This document shows positions 57,960-64,000 of a stretch of 64,000 nt of DNA, in pieces (position 1 is the first letter of the stretch; each line of letters opens with the position of its first letter). The position numbers and the translations under genes were made by a program. This stretch comes from Anthopleura xanthogrammica (lineage: Eukaryota > Cnidaria > Anthozoa > Actiniaria > Actiniidae). The DNA is taken from assembly GCA_964019055.1 (NCBI GenBank), contig OZ025213.1, positions 62,001 through 126,000 on the forward strand. Direction: 5' to 3'. Under the pieces are notes generated by a model. The model worked only from the letters and a program-made list of their open reading frames with translations. It was not told where the DNA came from and searched no databases.

Positions 57960-59065
57960 CTTTGCAATGATGGCTAAAAACCAGACTAAATGTTTGATAA
58001 AAAATAAGATGAACGGCCGGCTAGCGGGGTAAAAAAAAAAAAGAAGAAGAAAGAACAACTATATGTAACATACATAAATACAAATAAGAACCATTCAGAC
58101 AATAATGCGACTTAAAAATGAATGGTTAAGATAAAATCATGTTTCGTATTTATACTTTCAACATCGACGCAAAGCAAGAAATATTCTGTTTCCATGATAG
58201 AACAGCACACAACTGTGCTTGTAATTGATTTTCTCTGAATTCTTAAGCTGCACCTGCCACTGATTGTTAGCTTTCAGCGATGTACATATTATTCCGAATT
58301 TCCGCAACTAATAATTTTGTACGCTTTTGAATCATTCCTCTTCTACATCCATACATATATATCCTCCTGATATTCTCTCATTCACATTTATGACTTTTTG
58401 GCTAAGACAGAAGAGCATGCACAGAAAAATAAAATGAAATAAACGCATTCATCTTTATACAAGCAGCTGTCGCTCGCTCACAAGAATATTAGAACTTGTC
58501 GGTAAAGGTTTGAGCTAATTTAAAGTAAAAAAAAAAGGAATTAAAAAACTATAGCTAGTAATTACGGTTAGCCAGAAACTTATAACGACTTATGAGTTTT
58601 GAATTAGCTTAGTAGTGCGGAAGATTATCTTCTGGCCGATTACATTACTGATTCAAGGATATAGTGCTTCTATACTTGTCCATGCATAATGAACATTTAC
58701 CTACCTTTGTTATTTCGAGAATCTAGTTTTTGCAGGCGAAAAAGGCTCAATATTTTCACAGTTTCAAATAATAGCAATCAGTATTTGTTGTTTTGTTGAT
58801 GATCATGCATCACCATGGTACTAATCACAGCACGAAATAACACATTTGAACGTAGAATAGAATGATTGACAGCCGTGCGTGAGCGCAAGGAATGTTGGGA
58901 CGAAGGATAACAACAATTATACTTGAAATCTTGGTTTATTGGAAATCATGAACTGTCAAAACAATTCAGGTATAGTTAATACAATAGCACCACAAGAAAG
59001 ATTTGCGATTTTGTATGTATTGAAAAGCGTGTGCCTTTTGCCTGCGGGACGTACTGTAAGTCGTG
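57960..59065. other. Intergenic, AMT 5' side to CAP-lectin 3' end
   Basis: No gene or strong repeat is seen. A short A-rich run lies at 58030-58053. The AMT promoter should lie here, but no clear core element is visible. Confidence 0.45.
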
Positions 59066-62000
59066 TTAAACTCCTGGTGGTCGACTGCACTTGCCATCTA
59101 GAATAAGCAAAATATCATTATCTTAGAAATGAAAATTCGATAAAGATGTTAATAAAGCTGCACCATCAAGTTAATTTACCTCCTGGAATCTCACATATCA
59201 CTCCATACATGCTTTGGCCATCTTCCTCTGTAAATTTCCCAGGGGATCCCCCCTCTAGTACAGCTCCTGATATGATAGCATACTTTTCCTTATTGGCAGG
59301 TTGGTCTGGTCCCCAATGTGATATACTCAATGGCTGTCCACTTAACCATGTCCAATCAGCTTCTTCTTTGTGCAATCCAATGTGCCATTTATTATCAAAG
59401 TTATTTACAGCTAGACGAACCAGACTAGTAACGTATTTCCATTCACCTTCAGTTTCTATGGATACGAGATCACCGTTTCTGGCTTTACAATGTTCTCTTC
59501 CTCCTTCCCACATAGAACCAGCACGAATCAGTAGATAACACGAGTCACCAGTAAACTTGACAGCAGATGAAGAGGACCCAGAAGGAGAGGTACCTTTAAC
59601 AAAATATGGTATATACGATGGGACTTATGGGGTCACCCAACATCAAATTCAGATCTTTGGATAGTTAACTTAATTGGAAATAAGATAACAATGTTTACCG
59701 GTTGCTTGGGTTGGTCCAACTGCTGGTGTTGCAGGAGCTATTCACAGATAAGACAAACGCTCGTGTTATGATTTCAACGAACAAAATTCATGATAGTAAA
59801 TAATAGTAAATCGGCATTGCTAGTATATATACATCATAGGCGGCGGAAGAACATAAAAACTGGGGGGTTGTTATCGCCAAAATTGCGAAGAAGAAAAACC
59901 AAACTAAGACTAAAAAATCGCGGAAGCAAAGAAAAAACCTCGGCCAAATCGCAGAAGCTAAAAAAAAAAAAGGGATAGCCATGGGGGAATTCAGAATCAT
60001 TGCTAATAAAATTGGGGTGCTCCCCCCCCCCCCCCCCCCACACACACACACATCTCACCCTAGCGCGGCGGCTATGTACATCGCTGATTTACCAGTTACA
60101 GATTGAGTTGATCCTCCAGGGTCCATGGTGGTTATTGACGATGCTAAGTATATCAAACAATGCTAAGTATACCCAACATAATTGGTTTCGAAAACAAATC
60201 ATATTTTACCTGTTGTGGTAGGTTCCTGTCCAGGAGCTTTGGTGGTCAGTGATGATGCTAAGTATATCAAACAATCAGCTAAGTATACCCAACATAATTG
60301 GTTTCGAAAACAAGTCATATTTTACCTGTTGTGGTAGGTTCCTGTCCAGGAGCTTTGGTGGTCAGTGATGATGAACCTGTAACGTTGGTCAGTTAGTTCA
60401 ATACGACGGATGACAAACAGACGGCATTTACTTACCTGTTGGTGTCTTGGTTGGTGTGGCTTTTCCTAGAGGTAAAAACAATATTATCACATGCTAATTG
60501 ATGACATGCACGGTAAGGGACGGAGGACTGATAATCTGCTGGGACATCTAGCCAGGATTCACGATTGCGGGGATCGACTGATAAGCCGGCATCCCAATAG
60601 CACACGCGGGATGTGTCATGAGGGGATAGAGCAGTTTTCGTGTGAGTGGGAAACCTACGGTACTGACTTACAGCACGTACATGGTACGACATGCTGTAAC
60701 ATTGAAATTGCTTCCTATTGTCTTCTAGTAATTTACTTATCCAATCACAACGCGTTGTTATGGCTACGGTAAGATACGGTACGGCTACTCATACGAAAAC
60801 CGCTCTATTCTTACAGCAGGGAACACTGATGTAGTCCATCAGATTTCAAAGTCAAAGATAACGTTAACTAACCTCCTTTGGGTACAAAACACCACTTCTT
60901 GCCTTCAGGGTCGTAGTATTTGATGTTTGGTTCTGAAACCATCATGTCGTCATAACAACATCCAGCAGCTAAGCATTCTTGAGGAGTGACTAGCGGTGGC
61001 TTAAGGTCTGGGCTGCAATCTTCTCGTTCATTTGAACGTAGATCACAAGACGGTTCTGTGTAAGCATAACCAACCCAAAGAAGCAATATATTATTAGTAT
61101 AGAAGTGGGCCTACCGGCTAGCAATGAGACATCTGGTATCTACTCAAGCTTTACGTACTGACCCTCTCTCACTTTTAGTTTAATTCATAGCAAAATCAGT
61201 AAAAATTCCGCATTGCTTTCCGGTGGGGATCAGAGCTTGCTTTTTATTACTTTGGTTACTGATCTGTTTCAGCGCGAGGGTCAGTCAACTGAGTGTAAAG
61301 AAAACCCTTCTTAAAACTACCATGTATGACAGTACCATGTATGACAGTACCATGTATGACAGTACCATGTATGACAGTACCATGTATGACAGTACCATGT
61401 ATGACAGTACCATGTATCACAGCACCATGTATCAGCAGGGTATGCATTACTGACCTGGATCTTTTCTTCTTAGCACATTCTTGGGAGCCAGTTCCTTATA
61501 GTTAACATTAGCATGTGATGGTGGTGTGTAGTGAGCTACAACATACGTCCCAACACCTGGTTTATTGTTGTACCCACAACCAAGATTCTTTTGACTCTTC
61601 CACACCACCGCCATGAAATGACCTACAACACCACTACCTTCACCTGTCTCATAGTTATAATTATTCTTTATCTCTGAATAATAACTTCTAACAGAATCAA
61701 GGATCGCTTTATCCAACGTAAAGTCAAAGCCCCATCCCATAATACTTTCAGTATATTCTTCTGTTGGCGGTGAATGGAAGCTTTTCCCTTGACGTGCCTC
61801 TTCATCGGTCCAACTCTGAGCTGACTTGGCAAGTTCAGGGTCACATTTGAGAGGTGGTGCATCATGCAATGAACGGTAATAATTATGCATCTTAAGACAC
61901 TTTAGTTGGCATTCAGGGTTACAGACTAGAAAGAAAAAGAAAAAGATATTATTCAGTAAATTCTTTAGGTTTATTTGGTTAAGAAGTGCATGGGATAAGG

Positions 62001-62579
62001 ATGGTGCGACATGTATGAAGGCAGTAGAGTCGATCCCTCGTGGCCAATGATAGTGAGGAAGGACGTACAATAATGTTAGAAGGATGTTATATGTGTGTTC
62101 AAGGTATTGACTGCTGCAATAATGAGAAGTGATTATAAGGAACACTTATTCTGATTGGTTAAAAGCCATAAAAGGTTTCTTCAGTCAGGTTCACTGCTTG
62201 TACGATATGCTACTCGAAATGTTTGACAATATAAACAGCTATTTTAATTGCTCGTTTGGTTTTTTGTACACTGAAAGTCCTGAAATATTCATACTCCTTA
62301 CTCAGTCCTTGACCACAGCTGCCAACGTTCATCCATGACGTATCTTCTCTCTTGGAGATCTCTGTAAGGTTACCTTGTATATAAAAAAAAGCGGTAACTT
62401 ATAAGACAGAAACATTTATTACTCAGTATAACCATCTTGATCCGTCCCATTCACCAGCCTAATATGAACCGAAGGGTAAAGCTACCTAAAAATGTTGCGT
62501 TTGTAATCCAGGCGGGCGCGTAACCAATGATAAGGAGGACGATGACCATCAGAACGTTAATACGAGATAAATGAGACAT
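59066..62579 (-). CDS. Secreted CAP-trefoil-mucin stalk-C-type lectin protein
   Basis: Eleven exons join in phase: 62486-62579, 62302-62373, 61455-61925, 60873-61055, 60436-60465, 60326-60376, 60210-60257, 60093-60143, 59699-59737, 59180-59593 and 59066-59097, coding 494 residues. Order: signal peptide (first about 23 residues); a short linker; a CAP domain of the GAPR-1 kind (HNYYRSLH, GHFMAVVWKSQKNLGCG, YVVAHYTPPSHANVNY, with the usual His/Glu/Glu/His set); a P-type trefoil (DC..., CLAAGCCYDD, WCF); a Ser/Thr/Pro stalk from five tiny exons; and a C-type lectin domain (WHIGLH, DWTW, GQPLSISHWGPDQPANK, ending in a VICE cysteine). The typical EPN/QPD plus WND Ca2+-sugar triads are not clearly present, though QPANK sits at the EPN site. 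All ten introns are phase 1, a mark of exon shuffling. Probably a mucus or recognition protein; function is inferred. Confidence 0.9.
60093..60376 (-). repeat. Three tandem copies of a stalk exon with its intron
   Basis: A unit of about 118 bp (exon of 48-51 nt plus a short intron) occurs three times. The two upstream copies encode nearly the same SSLTTKAPGQEPTTT peptide. The third has diverged (SSITTMDPGGSTQSVT). The introns also match (gctaagtat, ttggtttcgaaaaca), so whole exon-intron units were duplicated. Confidence 0.92.
60629..60805. mobile_element. TA-GAGCAG MITE family, copy 2
   Basis: gagcagttttcgtgtgagt at the left and actcatacgaaaaccgctc at the right are inverted copies, with TA on both sides (60627-60628 and 60806-60807). 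Length is 177 bp. It lies in the intron between the trefoil and stalk exons. Ends match those of the element at 25998-26160. Confidence 0.72.
61318..61440. repeat. 15-bp tandem repeat, eight copies
   Basis: accatgtatgacagt repeats with almost no change from 61318, the last units having tatcac/agcagg variants. It is intronic (between the CAP and trefoil exons). Because 15 is a multiple of three, both strands show long open frames, which are not genes. Confidence 0.97.
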
Positions 62580-64000
62580 CGTTCTGTACTCTAAACTGAC
62601 AAAGAAAGCAGGTGTATGATTAAATAAATAGAAAAAAGACTGCGATTAATAACGGACAACCTGATTATTCAACCTGTTTGGGGTCAATACCACCAGTAAT
62701 TTAAATGGACACACGCTTCGGCGATTCTTAAAACAAAACATGACTGATCCACTTCAAGGGCATTACAGAGGCAGGGCTGAATCTATAGGAAACTCTTAAT
62801 TCAGGTCTAACCAAATGACCAATTGTCTTGTAACCGGTTTGGGAATAACCTAGGCACTTCTAGTCCAGTCTTAGAATAATACGTTCACTGATTCAACAAG
62901 ATCTCACACTTCGCTCTCTTACAGATATGTAATCATGGAACCGTCACAGTAAGTATCTGATAATGCGCTACCCTTTCTTTTTTTTCTTCTTCTTCAAACC
63001 AAACGTACATCAAGTCTTTTCTCGACTAACAAAAGTGATCGAAACTTCTTTATAACTTCTTTACGGAGGCAGCTACGGCTACAGCTACAACTATGGCTGA
63101 TGTTCCAGCCGGTGCAGTACGTGTTCAGTCTAATCCATACTGATCATGTCGGTTGGTGTAAACTGAGTTACCTGCTTGTAATAAAACAAAAGAACTTACC
63201 TGTGGAAATGTTTCAGTTTCTAGTACGTTGCGGTTTATGTTGTCAAGATAACTGAGTGATAATTCATTTGTTCCTGTCGGTCAAGGTACGCGCTCGGTTA
63301 CCAGCTAACACCCTTATATATTCTACCTGTCGAGGCATCGTCATCTAGTGTTGACTCCTCAATCAAACTAAACAAAAACATTGCTAAACCCCTTTCTTTC
63401 CCGGGTAAACCAGGGAATACAATAACACATTACTTTAAAATGTATTTATTCTAGACACACTTTGGCTGTGATTTATGATCATGGATTATTGTTGTACAGA
63501 GCTGGCTATCAAATCTATAAAGTACAAACATTCAGACAACACTTGTATGCACAATGAATTGGATGCTTTCGAGTATAAAAATGGATTGTTACAATTCAAG
63601 TTAAATTACACTATTCTCGATTCCGTCTCAATTTCTACAAACTTAAGACTAATATTGGTGTTTTTGATTCGTGCTCATTATTTTATAGCAAAAAGAGTCG
63701 TTGACAACAACTGTAGTCGCCCGGTCAGTTTTGTTCTATTCTATGCGATTTGAACAGGTACATTACGGGTTGATACTAAAAAACCAAAAGATCACGTTTT
63801 ACTGCACAAAAAACACTTGCATCAAACAACTGTCTGGTGCTATATAAAAACCATATCGAAGGAGATAATGATGATGTGGACTTTTCTTCTCTTAAACTTC
63901 AGTATACTTCTCTCCTAGAAACGAAAAATCAACAGTTAAGCAGAAGGTGGAAAGATCACTCCATTATATACTAGTTATACGATGGGAAAGGTATCCATGC
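62580..64000. other. Upstream flank of the CAP-lectin gene; no clear gene
   Basis: Promoter-side DNA of the minus-strand CAP-lectin gene, then unassigned sequence to the window edge. A frame at 63475-63753 resembles nothing known. Near 63855-63973 a short plus-strand frame (acidic, then Leu/Gln/Lys-rich: SSLKLQYTSLLETKNQQ) could be an exon of a coiled-coil gene running off the right edge, but it lacks clear splice support. Confidence 0.35.

Noticed and set aside
61223..61453. Repeated frames on both strands over the 15-bp array
   Set aside because: The period is a multiple of three with no stop, in an intron of the CAP-lectin gene.
63475..63753. 92-residue plus-strand frame
   Set aside because: No recognisable domain, no splice or promoter context, AT-driven composition.

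Overview
The window is animal nuclear DNA. It is AT-rich and has spliced genes with short exons and GT–AG introns, many small inverted-repeat transposons, and gene families found only in animals (death-domain TNF receptors, plasma-membrane Ca2+ pumps, C2CD3, BBIP1, trefoil and C-type lectin modules). Several paired TNF-receptor genes, an AMT-type ammonium transporter and a dense load of inverted-repeat elements suggest a cnidarian, probably an anthozoan. That placement is inference, not proof.

Layout. 1-679 (+): last exon of an unrecognised coiled-coil protein, whose 3' end has expanded into a tandem repeat. 1.5-2.0 kb: inverted-repeat element carrying a heptamer microsatellite. 2.3-3.5 kb (-): remains or terminal exons of a single-pass membrane protein. 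5.0-7.2 kb and 14.5-16.3 kb (-): two complete TNF-receptor-like genes with death domains and the same exon plan, separated by a 5.4 kb satellite of about 119-bp monomers. 17.6-24.1 kb and 28.4-37.2 kb (-): tandem PMCA genes. The upstream copy (B) is canonical. The downstream copy (A) has open exons, but every main catalytic motif is altered and its calmodulin-binding tail is gone. 39.0-39.2 kb (+): BBIP1. 39.5-42 kb: a cluster of nested inverted-repeat elements. 42.3-55.6 kb (-): C2CD3, about 36 exons and roughly 2,400 residues. 56.4-58.0 kb (-): ammonium transporter, 4 exons. 59.1-62.6 kb (-): secreted CAP-trefoil-mucin stalk-C-type lectin protein, 11 exons, all introns phase 1. The rest is intergenic.

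How the genes relate. BBIP1 (BBSome) and C2CD3 (distal centriole) both serve cilia and converge on each other. The two PMCA genes and the two TNFR genes are tandem duplicates. The CAP-trefoil-lectin protein looks like a secreted mucus or immune-recognition molecule. I see no shared operon-like logic and no CRISPR, phage or bacterial features.

Exon limits were worked out by hand from splice consensus and codon phase. Those of the TNFR, PMCA, AMT and CAP-lectin genes join in phase throughout. Those of C2CD3 are partly approximate, and one junction could not be phased.
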